Program-made: the position numbers and the translations under genes
The notes under the pieces: generated by a model
What the model was told of the DNA's origin: nothing
Database searches by the model: none
Seen by the model: only the letters and a program-made list of their open reading frames with translations
Assembly (NCBI RefSeq): GCF_022539505.1
Contig: NC_061508.1
Span: forward strand, 60,122,033 to 60,186,032
Length of the DNA stretch: 64,000 bases
DNA from: Lolium rigidum
Lineage: Eukaryota > Streptophyta > Magnoliopsida > Poales > Poaceae
Direction: 5' to 3'
Part shown: positions 45,633 to 56,044 of the stretch, in pieces
Position numbering within the stretch: the first letter of the stretch is position 1
Layout: every line of letters starts with the position of its first letter

Positions 45633-47350
45633 GAGCATCTCCAGCCGCGTCCACCAAAACGCGCCGGATTGAGCGTTTGGGGGACGTGTTTCGTTTGTGC
45701 CGTGTTTGGGGGACGTCGCGTCCCCTAAACAAAATTTCGGAAATTTTAAACTTAACGAGATTCGATTAAGATTCTTCCAAACTTACATAGATTTGAACGA
45801 AATCTGACTAAATTTAAACTAAACCTAATCTAGAACCACTTGCGGCGGCCGGAGGCGTCGTAGTACTGCTGGAAGTTGTACATGTCGTCGGTGACGACCT
45901 CCTGCTTGACGCGCTCGTCGACGGGCGCGTCCTTCACCAAGCTGCTTGGTCCTGCCTCGCCGTCGTCGGTGAGGTCCACCAGCGGCTTGCCGGAGTCGCG
46001 GATGGACATGGCGATCACCGCGTCGAGGTCGCCCCTCCAGGTGTCCTTGTCGTTCATGGACGCCAAGAACGCCGCCTGCAGACCTGGGTAGTCCTCGGGG
46101 TCGTCGCTGCTGGCGATGAGCCACTGCTGCCGCTCGTGCTCCGCCAGCAGCGCTGCCTGCGACGGTTCCTCCGGCTCCTCCTTCACCTCCGGCTTCGGGA
46201 TGAGGAGGGCGCCACCACGCCTCCCTTGCTGCCGCTGCCGCCACGCCTCGTGTTGACGGGCGTCGCCGGCTCCTCCTTCACCTCCCGTTTGGGGACGGTG
46301 TAGGGCGCCGACCGGTACGACGAGGACGGCGTCGATCGCGCCGGTCCCGAGGAAGAAGAGTGCGAGGAGGACGAGTACGTCGTCCTCCTCGGCTGCCATT
46401 GAGGAGACGGCGGCGGTGACGACGGCATCTCCAACCTTGGAGCGCCGTTGCGGATGCCGCGGATGACGTTCTCGAGGGTGTGCCCCGGAACGCCCCAGAA
46501 CAGGGCGCGACCGTCCTTGTTTCAGCTGTTGGGGCCGCCGACGAGCCCGTAGGTGCTGTACATCTCGACGACGTACTTCGCCTTGAAGTACGTCGTCCAC
46601 CAGGCGTCGTTGTTGTTGGCCGCCCACGTCGGATCCAACCGCTCCTCGGCGGTGAGTTGAGCCCGACGGGCCTTGATGGCGTCCCTCCATTGGTCCGTGC
46701 GCGGCTTCGGCGGCGGCGGAACGCCAATGCCGTTCACGGCCATCTTCCGACCGCCGCCGCTTGGCAGCCGCATGTCCGGCGGGACCGGATACCGGGCGTT
46801 GCTGCGGCGCCCACGCCTCCGGCACGGTGAGGCTGCCGCGGCCGAAGCCGTTCGCCACGGCAATCTTGCGGACGAGCTCGACATTTTTGGAGCGGCGAGG
46901 AGAAGATCTGGGAGGGGGGAGGCGGCGGCGACGAGATGGTTTGTGAGCGGTGAGAACTGCAGGGCGCCTTTAAATAGCGGCGGCAGCGGGTGGTTGCACG
47001 CAATAACGTCGGCGCGGACGGCCACGCGGCCATGCACGATGAGACGCGTCCCTGCGTCGCCTGGGAAAACAGGGACGCCATTAACGTCGCTTGACCAAAG
47101 GTAGGTGACGGGGTTTTAGGCTTCCGAGCCGCTGACGCGTCGGGCCCGCGTCGGTTCGCCTCGCTTTTCGTTGTGTCCGGCGTGCCCGGAGCGTCCCCTG
47201 TGGGACGGGACGGGCTCGGGGCGCCGGACACCGTATCGGGGCGCGCCGGACAAAAATGGGCTTTGAGGGACGCGGCTGGAACGGTTTTTTGGTCCGACGC
47301 GCCCCAAATCCCTTTGGGGGACGCTTTGGGGGACGCGGCTGGAGATGCTC
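45633..47350 (-). mobile_element. PIF/Harbinger element with perfect 20-bp ends
   Basis: GAGCATCTCCAGCCGCGTCC at the left is repeated exactly, inverted, at 47331-47350. TTA duplications flank it (45630-45632 and 47351-47353). The 1718-bp element has no transposase and carries one decayed ORF on the minus strand. Near the right end GGGGGACGC words recur (47315-47335) as subterminal repeats. Perfect ends indicate recent activity in trans. Confidence 0.92.
45830..46884 (-). pseudogene. Uncharacterised Harbinger-borne ORF, with stop and frameshift
   Basis: The frame starts MSSSSARLPWRTAS at 46884 and contains RTDQWRDAIKARRAQLTAEER and DPTWAANNNDAWWTTYFKAKY, then an in-frame stop near 46522. The same frame continues with LFWGVPGHTLENVIRGI and a Ser-rich stretch with PKREVKEEP. 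A frameshift near 46200 leads into PKPEVKEEPEEPSQAALLAEHERQ and a C-terminus rich in acidic residues (VDLTDDGEAGPS, similar to SUMO-interaction motifs) ending GRRKWF. This resembles a hypothetical protein family often carried by non-autonomous grass Harbinger elements. It is not the transposase. Function unknown. Confidence 0.6.
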
Positions 47351-47353
47351 TTA

Positions 47354-48069
47354 TACCTTGGGTGTAATATGTATGGCTATTGCTGGAAGTTTAGTAGCTT
47401 GGGGAGTTACTGTTATTGTAGTTCCGTAACAACTAAGCCTTTTTTTTCATGTACTGAATTATACATGGACACCATGTTCTTTATCATTTTCGCACCCTTT
47501 TGTTTATTTCTAGCTCATTTTACGCCACTAAACTATCATACATATGTTATTGTCATTTACCCAGCTCACATATCAAATTTAGGGGTACTATAGACATTAA
47601 CTACTCAACATCACAAATAACCTCAAAATTCTAGAAACCCAGTAGAATAGGAGGAACAATTTTTAGGAGGCCATTGGAGTATCTACCCACAGAAGTCCAT
47701 AAGCCGCCTTCTCAATAAGCATAAACACAAAATAAGTGACCCATACATTCGAAAATACCATGGTTAACATAGGTACAAACATAAACCTTAATTTAAAAGC
47801 ATCTGATAAATCATATTTCAAAGTATCTAACTTAGTGCGAAATCTCTGACATTTATTATGGACCGGAGGGAGTAGAACAAACTGAAATAAATCTGGTACA
47901 TATATAGTATTAACTTGATACTTACTCGTGCAAAAAATTTAAGAAAAAATACGATCTGTATGCAGCCTACACAAAAAAGAGAAAAATAGAACTTTGTATT
48001 TTTCCACAGTAAAAATCTAGGTCATCTTTTTGAAAACCATTTGGCGCAATTTATTGATCATCAAATAAA
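47354..48069. other. Unassigned interval with a MITE right end
   Basis: At about 47840-47873 the sequence ends in TTATTATGGACCGGAGGGAG and TA, the right end of a Stowaway-type MITE whose left end I cannot find. The rest is AT-rich without recognisable genes. Confidence 0.45.
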
Positions 48070-49435
48070 CTTACATCCTTTACCCCTTTAGGGAGTAAAA
48101 ATCTAGAGGAATCATCGTCCCAAATACAACCAATATGATCAGAAAAGCAATACTAGCAAGTGCATGAGACATCTCATTAGCCTCCCTATTGCAATGCTCA
48201 AAGGTAATATTCCTAAAACCTGAAGCGAGGAACCTGCAAGCTTCAAAAGTCGCATCTGAAGATTTCGATGAAAAATACCCCTCCTTCATTGTCTTAGTAA
48301 CCGGCATATTATCCGATTGGTTAATCAAATTATTTGATCCGAGGTGTTGAGGTAAACTCAACCCATCCCTCAATGCATACGCCTCTTCCATAAATGGATC
48401 TGCCAAAAATGTACTTCTTTGCAACTAGCAATTACGATTTTGCCATTGTTGTCCCTTGATATGGATCCACATACATCCTTTGCCTAGATCAGTATTATAT
48501 GTTGCATTGACATTGATTTTAACTATACCTTCGCAGGGTGTGACCATGCCTCATTCTTCATCTCTAGAAGTTCCTTCTTTGATCTCCGGTAATTAGGAGC
48601 CAAAACACGAATTGACATTGCACTTCTATGCACCACTTGTATCTCCTCACCAACAGTAAATTCTCGCCTTTCCCACCACACATACCAAGCTCATACGAGG
48701 ATGATTTCTGCAAGTCCGATTCCTCCAAGTGGTGGCCATGAACCAAGGTACAAAATTAGGTGTGCTCAAGGACCCCTATTTTTCCACGCACAAAAGCTTC
48801 GGAGATGATGTTCCAAATATCATGCTCCTCCCACACATGTTTGACTGGAGGACAAGAGAACATAGCATGCATAATAGCTTCACATGCAATATTGCAGATC
48901 GGTCTCAGTGACTAGATGTTCCGATGTGTTTATATGCCAAAAATCCTAAGCATGGTATCAAACCATGAAGATCTCACCACCCAAAGATTTTCTTTATCTT
49001 AGCTGGAACTTCTAGACTCCATATTTTCTCCTACACCAGACATCCTGCTGATTCTCCGATATTCATAACATAAAGATTATGCCTACCAAATTGGTAATAC
49101 CACTCCACATGATAAGCTGACCGTACCATGAACAAAGCAGTTTTTGTGAGGTGCCACATTACAAAATCTTGCATACTAGTTGCTGCAATATGAATTTCCA
49201 ATTTCTCATTACCATCTACACTCCGGATAACTCTCTTATCATCTTTCCATCCCGTGATCCCGTTGCTGGGTTAATTAAATCTGAAAATTTATTCAGCAAG
49301 ATAGAACCTTTTGGAGTGCATACCTTCCTAGTTGGGCTTGTAGAAATTCAAGTGTCTTCCCAAATATTAATGTAGTCACCTTTGCCAACTCTTCATATAC
49401 ATCCTAGGTTAAAATTGTACTAGCCCTTCGGTAAA
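48070..49435 (-). pseudogene. LINE ORF2 C-terminal relic (zf-RVT and RNase H-like)
   Basis: Read right to left through several frames: YINIWEDT and ISTSPTRKVCTPKGS, then the zinc-binding segment (ICNIACEAIMHAMFSCPPVK, HVWEEHDIWNIISEAF), then an RNase H-like RVT_3 domain (EEAYALRDGLSLPQHLGSNN, QSDNMPVTKTMKEGYFSS, FEHCNREANEMSHALAS). This is the C-terminal third of a plant LINE polyprotein. Many stops are present in the older half. The last 114 codons (48424-48080) are open. Confidence 0.8.
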
Positions 49436-49477
49436 TACTAGTGTTATCCTTATTTATCTTCGCACATATCTTTCTTA

Positions 49478-49677
49478 CTACCTTCATCCCAGTTCATAGG
49501 GCTTACGCATAACTGTAGGTTATCAATTTAATTAACATAATATCAATTGTTGAATGCAAAAATTATATCATTAAAAAGTAAAACATAGGAGCTTTCTAAT
49601 GATATATGTTTTGTAATTATCATGTTCAAATTTACGACATAGAAATACATGCAAGCCCTATGAACCGGGTGAGGGAG
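49478..49677 (+). mobile_element. Stowaway-type MITE (200 bp)
   Basis: Long inverted ends (CTACCTTCATCCCAGTTCAT and, inverted, CTCCCTCACCCGGTTCATAG) continue through AGGGCTT/AAGCCCT. TA dinucleotides flank it (49476-49477 and 49678-49679). Confidence 0.85.
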
Positions 49678-49867
49678 TAATAAACTCTAAATAAGTGCAT
49701 GTAGATGCGATAAAATGCAGTTAGAAATCAACTCGCTTCCCAAAAAAATCAACTCGCTAAGATAATACGAAATTCTTTTTAATTAACTGGTGGTTGTCTG
49801 TTTGACCACTGGGGGCTCCTTTGGTTATGGATTCTCCGACAATAAACGTGAAGGTATTTTGGCTATT

Positions 49868-49899
49868 TAGAATCCACAACAAAAGTCGCGGGTATTTTT
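49868..49899 (+). mobile_element. Degenerate Helitron 3' end next to the NLR gene
   Basis: CACAACAAAAGTCGCGGGTA followed by TTTTTCTAG and T has the right half of a Helitron hairpin and the CTAG|T end, but the left half of the stem is lost. It lies 45 bases beyond the NLR stop codon. No 5' end was found. Confidence 0.45.
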
Positions 49900-49944
49900 C
49901 TAGTAATAATACAAAAAGAAGATATGTTACATGTAAAAATGGTA

Positions 49945-52900
49945 TTATCCCTGTCGGCAGAGTCTATATAAATTGTTAACAATCATTTCTTTCCACGTTT
50001 CTACATGCTTGCCGATTATGAGCACCGGTCGGTTGGGAAATCCACTAATCTGCTTTCGAAGTTTCATCTCCAGCGATGGTTTATCACCACAACTTGTCAG
50101 GTCAAGTTCGTTTAGGTTCTGCAATGACTTTACACTAGACAAGCCCTGCTGATTGTTGTATAGCTCAAGACATTTCCTCACTCGAAGTTTCTCGAGGGCT
50201 GGCAATGCGCCATGCTCGATGCGTATGGTTTTGAGTTCCTCCAGTCCTTCAATGTCAAGCAGTTTGAGCTTGTGGAATGTACCCTTGACAAAATATAGAG
50301 ACTCCTCTGCAAAGGATTCCTCCCAGAGCCCAAGAATAATTACATTGGGCAAACTCCCGACCACCTCAATATCTTGCTGCTTCAACCCTGTCCGTATCAA
50401 CTTTATCTTGGATAGATTGGTGAGGGACCTCACCCAGCTAGGGAGATTGCCTAAATGGCCACACAACCGTAGTGATTGGAGATGCATTGGCGGCGGTTCA
50501 ATCGTGCCCTTGAGAAACTCAAGCGACTCACAGTGCACTTCCAATTGCTCCAGCTGAACAAGACTCGATATTGATCTGCATAATTCCTCCTTCCTGGGTT
50601 CACCGGCTGCATCTAAATGCACTCCCAATTTGCGCAGGTTAGTCAGCTTCCCCAACATTCTTCCCTCTTGGCTGCTTGCAATGTGCACCACCCCAAGAAC
50701 TTGAAGGTTACTTAGCTTCTCGATTTTCTCAGGAGCTCTTACACAGGATCGACCTGCAAAACCTGATTCACGACCTTCCTTGTAACCACAGCATATCAAT
50801 ATCAAGTCTGCTAAAGTCACAAAGAAGTTGTAGTTACGTTTGCCGACATTCTTGTCTTCTCCCATCTTCCCCGTTGCGAAGTTCACACCAACACGAAGGT
50901 AAGATAGATTCTCCAGATTGATGATACCAGCTGGCAATTGTGTCACCTTTGTGTCTTTAACATCTAACGTCTCCAGAAACCTAAGGTTTTGCAGAGAAGA
51001 AGGAAGTTCTGAAATATCTGTTCCTCGCAGACCAAGGTACCTTAAATGGGGTAGCTGCCCGATGTCCTTCAGATCTTCATTCTTCAAACCAATTGAATCC
51101 TCCAAGTCAAGAACCCTCAACAACCGCAGTTTATGCGTGATGAGAGATTCTGGGCACTTTCCAAAGACTGTTAGTGACCGTAAACACGTCAAGTTTATGC
51201 TTGCCATCTTCTCCTCAATCCTCTTCCGCCTTGCCACTACCAAATGACGTACATTACTCTGTGGAGCCTCATTGCAGTGCTTATCCATGATGAAGAGCTG
51301 GTTCTCCTCAATACACTTGGGCAAGATTATTTGGAGTACTAGGTCATGAACACCACAACATTCACTTGTCATGCTAGCCCTGGCTTTGTTGGAAGGCTCG
51401 ATCATTCTTCTATTGATTAGCTTATTGTACTGACTCTGTGCAACTTCCTCACGGGTCTTATTATACAATTTTTCTATGTAGTCTTCTGCCATCCAGCGCC
51501 GCAATAAGCGGGTATGCCTGATCCCATGCTTCTGGGGGAAGATACTCATGTACAAGAAGCAAAACTTGACATGATATGGTAGTCCGTCATAGCTCGAGGA
51601 GTTAACTCCCTTGACATCATGGGCAGCAGACTCAAATCCTGGCCTAAGATGCTCTTGTAGATTCGTCCATTCACTGCTTTTCTTTAGCCGGTTAGCCAAT
51701 AGACCTCCTACGGCAACTATGGCAAGCGGAATGCCCCGACATCGCTCTAAGATAAATTTGGCTTGCTTCACCATACCATTTGGCAACTTATAGTTAGCAT
51801 CCTTGAACACCTTGAGTTGAACAAAGAACACAAAATAAGAAATTAAAATCTTGAAAAGCTATCTATGAACATTTAGCTTGCTCCAAAAAGAGAAATAAGT
51901 AAAGAAACAGCGTGCATCTCATTCTTTTTAGTGGAACTCCCCACAACAAATTTTGCTTCTTGAAATATACAAGCGCATTTCCTTCCTTAACATCTATTTA
52001 AATAAATACCGTATAGTTCTAGTTTTATCATGCCATGATTCCTCAACTTTTTTTTTTATAATTGCCGACCGAGAAATATGAATTTGGAATAGGTATGCCC
52101 ATGTAAATTAATGTTTTCTTACTTAAATAGGCAAATAAAAGTTATGAGTATAAATATCTGGAAAATGTTACTCCTGGAAATTGGTCAGAAGTGTTCAAAT
52201 TTCTGGAAATTTATAGAAGTATAAATATCTGGAAGTTGCCATATCAAATTTCTGGCCGGTTAGTACAAATTTGTCTGCAGGGTCAAAGTTTCTGGAAATT
52301 TCAATTTTTTGCTGGGTCCAAAAATATATTTTACATCAAAAGTACGTACTAGATTCGAACCAGAGTCAAATTTGGTCTAAGCTCATTTAAATTTAATGAA
52401 ACTAGGCCAAATCATTCCGAACAATTTTCAAAATCACGATATTCTGGCAGGGTTAGGGATAATTTTGGTATCTAAATTCAAAACGTTGCCTGTATCTAAA
52501 AATGGCGAAGTATGGGTAGAAGCAGGTGTTAATTACTCCGTTCGTCCCATAACGATTGTTTGAGATTTGTCAAAATTTAGATGTATCTAGGCATTACCAC
52601 CGTCTCATTAAGATTGTCTGAGATTTGTCAAATTTAGATGTATACCTTCATGAATCGAAGGAGAGTCGAGTACTATTATGTAAAGTTCCGAATTATAAGT
52701 TTCTTAAAAATCGAGTTTAACTTTCTAAAAAGTCTCATATTTCGAAGGTACTAGATATAGCGAGCTGGGCTTAGGAGCGCACCTTGTGACACAGTAGTTT
52801 CCGGGCTTCCTTGTGTGTGAGTGGCTTGAGCTCGTACACATCGTCGTCCCGCGCGCACTGCCGGGCAACATGTTGTTGGTGTGTGGTCACGAGCACGACG

Positions 52901-53727
52901 AACCGGCCGCCGGTGTCGTTTGCGGCGAGACACCGCGATACGTGCTCCCACTGCTCGAGCGAGGACACGTCGTCCACCACGAGCAGGCACCGGTCCTCCC
53001 CGTGCACACCGATTTGCTCCTGGAGCAGCCGCCCGAACTCGTCGGCGCCCTCCAGCTGGTGCGGCACGGTCACCCAGGCGCGGCGGTCGAAGCGGCCGAC
53101 GAGGTAGCGGTCGTCGTACAACATACGCGCCAGGGACGACTTGCCCACCCCGGCCATGCCCCACACCGCCACCACGGTCGCCCCGGCCCGGTCGACCAGC
53201 TTGGTCAGGGCTTTCTTGTCGCCGTCCCGGCCAATAATGGCCTGACGGCGCCAGTCGCCCAGGAGCGTGGGCTCTGAGCCGTCGTCGGCGTGCAGCTCGT
53301 GGCGCGGGCTTATTCGGTCGGCGCGGGTGAAAGCGTGGTACCGCTGGTTGCCTTGGTGAAGCGCGTCGACCCTGGCCCTGAGTTTCGCGATCCGCTCGGC
53401 GACGCGGAGGAGGTCGACCGAAGGCCCCTTGAGCAGCATGAAGTCGAGGAGGCAGTCCTCAATGTCGAAGGCGATGTCGCGCATATGCTTAACCCATGTG
53501 GTCTGCACAACGTCCTCGCCGCGGTTGCCGCCGCCGCCGGCCGGGTACGCAGGGGAGGATGCCCTCAGAAAGGCATGCATCATCGACAGCTCGAAGTGGA
53601 TGGACTGCACATCCTCTTTTACACGCAGCACGAGAGCCATCCTGTCGGCCACCGCGGTCTCTGCCCAGCCCAGCAGGGTGCCCAGCACCGCCTTCGCCAG
53701 GCTGACCGCCGGCATCACCACCAACGC

Positions 53728-53733
<6 letters not shown>
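49945..53733 (-). CDS. CC-NB-ARC-LRR (NLR) disease-resistance-type protein, two exons
   Basis: Exon 1 is 53733-52783 and exon 2 is 51810-49945. They join in phase 0 at CAC AAG|GTGCGC (donor) and CTCAAG|GTGTTC (acceptor), giving 938 residues, a normal length for a CNL immune receptor. Residues 1-150 form a coiled-coil region with an EDVID-like DIEDCLLDF (90-98). The NB-ARC has P-loop GMAGVGKSS (192-200), kinase 2 LLVVDDV (250-256), an RNBS-B-like GGRFVVLVTT (275-284), GLPL-type CRGIPLA (341-347) and an MHD variant VHDLV (about 471). Leucine-rich repeats fill about 530-890 (LRVLDLEDS, LRYLGLRGTDISELPSSLQN, LSYLRVG). No stops or frameshifts were seen. Such proteins act in the cytosol or at membranes as nucleotide switches sensing pathogen effectors. 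The recognised pathogen cannot be inferred. The acceptor AAG is less usual than CAG. Confidence 0.88.
51811..52782 (-). other. NLR intron with two half-MITE copies
   Basis: 972 bases, GT...AG. Between about 52535 and 52670 two directly repeated segments occur (CGTCCCATAACGATTGTTTG and CGTCTCATTAAGATTGTCTG, each followed by AGATTTGTCAAAATTTAGATG or a close variant), resembling left halves of a Stowaway-type MITE. The rest is AT-rich. Confidence 0.7.

Positions 53734-53777
<44 letters not shown>
53734..53777 (-). repeat. (GA)n tract abutting the NLR start codon
   Basis: About 22 GA dinucleotides on the coding strand end directly at the ATG of the NLR, so the repeat lies in the 5' leader or core promoter. 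GA tracts are bound by plant BBR/BPC factors. Length variation here could alter expression. Confidence 0.85.
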
Positions 53778-53781
<4 letters not shown>

Positions 53782-54540
53782 GTAGAGAAGATGTATAGGA
53801 GCTGCGGTGGAGTGCCAGTGCAAAGAACTAAACCCAAGTCAATCGGCCGCGCGCGCGCGGAAGCTGCTTCATTTCATGCCCGGGTGTGGGTGTTCGCGGC
53901 GAGGCACCGCAGTGCTTCCATTATTCCGCCGTACGTCCATCTGTTCATGAATTGGTCGCGGCGGGCGACGTCTTTGCGCGTTGCGGCAACTTGTGAGAAG
54001 TTTACTTAGGGTTGATAAGCGGAGCTATTTCCCCTTGATGAGTCTACATGCGCAACTCGTCCAGCAAACCGAGTGGCTACCATTAACAGATCAACGAGGT
54101 CTCCTTCACCAAGTTGCAGCGATGCCGGCATTTTCCTGCTCAACTTGCTGCTGGAGCTGGAAGGACGTGCGTAGGATTGCAATTTCGGTCGCCTGATTTC
54201 TTTCTTCATTTTGGTCGTTTTTCTTTTCTCGAGATGAACATTTATTACTATCCTAATTCTCTGTCGAGTCCCGGATCATTGGATTGCATCGCACTCTACC
54301 TTTAAGCTAAGTGAAAAACTGAGATTTTTCTATTTGCACATGAGGTTGTAACTTAAATTTTACTACTTGGACATGGATTGAAACTAAAAAAAGATGTTTT
54401 GTATCGTTAGATTTACTTCGAGTTTTGTGTTACTAATAAGTTGTAACATGGGTTGCAACTAAGATTCAGTGACATCACCCAGAACTCAGGGGTCACTCGC
54501 TTTAACTATGTTTTGGTATAAGTAGCCCCCAAGCCTTAAA
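53778..54540. other. NLR upstream region
   Basis: No gene recognised. A CGCGCGCG run occurs near 53850. Contains the presumed NLR promoter, without an obvious TATA box in the first 150 bases. Confidence 0.4.
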
Positions 54541-54804
54541 GCTAGCCATAGTGCTAGATCATAGCTAGTATCATGCACATGATATGGCAGAGTAACATAG
54601 GTAGATACTGTATCATAGCGCAAACAACGAGAAAAGTTAATGCTAAACAAATCTTGCACGCAAATTTGCATTGAGATTCTAAAAAACAATAAATATAACA
54701 TGACTATGATACTACTCCATGATACTACCCATTATAGAGATAGTATCATGTAGTAGTATCATATGCATGATACTACTACATGATACTTGCCACTATGACC
54801 AACC
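54541..54804. mobile_element. MITE with GGTTGGTCATAGTG-type ends
   Basis: The left end GCTAGCCATAGTG and, inverted at the right, GGTTGGTCATAGTG form imperfect terminal repeats. The interior is built of ATGATACTA/TAGTATCAT words in both orientations. No target duplication could be fixed, so the superfamily is uncertain. Confidence 0.6.
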
Positions 54805-54964
54805 TAATGAACCAGAATATGTTATGTCTGTGTTGATGGTTTGCGTTTCGCGGTTGGATGCTTTGTGTTGTGCAAATTGTTCCATATTTGATTCATGGTC
54901 ATAAATTTCTTTGAATGGTGTGCATCCCAACGAGGTATGATGAAATATGTTGTACTTGAGAACT

Positions 54965-55030
54965 GAGTGCTACCTCAGTGGTAAGGCTTACGAATGCATA
55001 GCTAGCCCACCCGGGTTCGAATCCCCTCTC
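54965..55030 (+). repeat. tRNA-derived, SINE-like sequence
   Basis: An A-box-like TACCTCAGTGG (54971-54981) and a perfect B box GGTTCGAATCC (55014-55024) have tRNA-like spacing, but no cloverleaf acceptor stem is evident. Likely the head of a SINE or a tRNA pseudogene. Confidence 0.5.
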
Positions 55031-55139
55031 CAACGGTAATTTACTGGAGGGCCGGATTAAACGGGGTTATTATCCGAAGCGACAATTCGCTGGAGAGTTT
55101 CATCCTACCTAACAACGTATAGCCAAGGAAATGATCATT

Positions 55140-55500
55140 TCATAGATGGTCAACATATTTTTTGAAATTTGTTGTACGAAAACTCTAGTAGAGGAAGCCA
55201 GTTTTCCCATTCTTTGGGAGTATCATGAACTGCACATCTCGACTACATTTTCAAGGATTGATTGACTCTCTTGGTCTGTCCATCGGTTTGAGGCGGTAGG
55301 TTGTAGACATTTTTAGTTGAGTGCACAACAATTTGTACAATTCTTTCTAGAAATTGCTGGTTATTTTGTCGTTGTCTGGTGTATAGTAACAACCATACTA
55401 TGTAACTTGACACATTTGAGGGGTGTATGGTTTTTGTATTTACATACTTATGGGTAAATATTTATCCCAAGTGAAGTCAGAAGCAGAGAATTTCATGAAG
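55140..55500 (-). pseudogene. Ty3/Gypsy integrase relic
   Basis: On the minus strand PPQTDGQTKRVNQSLKM matches the conserved HPQTDGQTERVNQ block of Gypsy integrases. It is followed by CAVHDTPKEWENWLPLLEFSYN and preceded, after a frameshift, by DNDKITSNF and KELYKLLCTQLKMSTTY. Stops interrupt it. Only the C-terminal half of the integrase core is present. Confidence 0.75.
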
Positions 55501-56005
55501 GCGGGATTGAAGGATTAGCTAAAGAAGGTTCAAGTCTCCGTGATGTTGATAAACTTGCTTGGTGTTCCGGTATTCGCACCAGTGGTATGAAAGTGGGGAC
55601 GGCAGCACATGTGAAGTTCAGAGTCCTACCTTTCAGGGTGAAAACCCAAGATCTGGCCTTAATTGGTTATGCCTGACAATGACCTTGGAGGCATTGTTTT
55701 GAGAACGGGGACTATCTTCAGGAGTTCAGGGTGAAAACCTAAGATCTTTGATCGGGTGACGACGACGCTGGTGCACTATTTCATTCTTAAAGGCGTCGCT
55801 TTTGGAGAATCTGTATTTCAGGTGTTGTCTTGGGGTGGATGTATTACTGTTGGTAGGCATAGGATACTATAGCGGGATTTTTCTTTCTTAGTTTTCTTTT
55901 ATCTTTTTTGGCTGTGTGAATCCATACTACCATTAGGGTGTTGCGTTGTTGCAGAGGCTAGGTGTAATTAGTATCTTTTGATATTAATATATTCCATTTA
56001 TCCAA
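55501..56005 (+). other. Possible LINE 3' tail
   Basis: The end GGTGTAATTAGTATCTTTTG followed by ATATTAATATATTCC resembles 3' ends of grass LINE transcripts. TTCAGGGTGAAAACC occurs twice (about 55635 and 55725). No coding remains. Confidence 0.35.
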
Positions 56006-56044
56006 TTGTTTTTTGTCCCAAGCTCTTGCCCTAATAATGAGTCC

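Noticed and set aside
52811..53785. Plus-strand open frames of 98-163 codons opposite NLR exon 1
   Set aside because: Antisense shadows of a GC-rich coding exon. The minus frame has the NB-ARC motifs.
54965..55030. A functional tRNA gene
   Set aside because: A and B boxes are present, but no acceptor stem pairing or anticodon arm could be formed.
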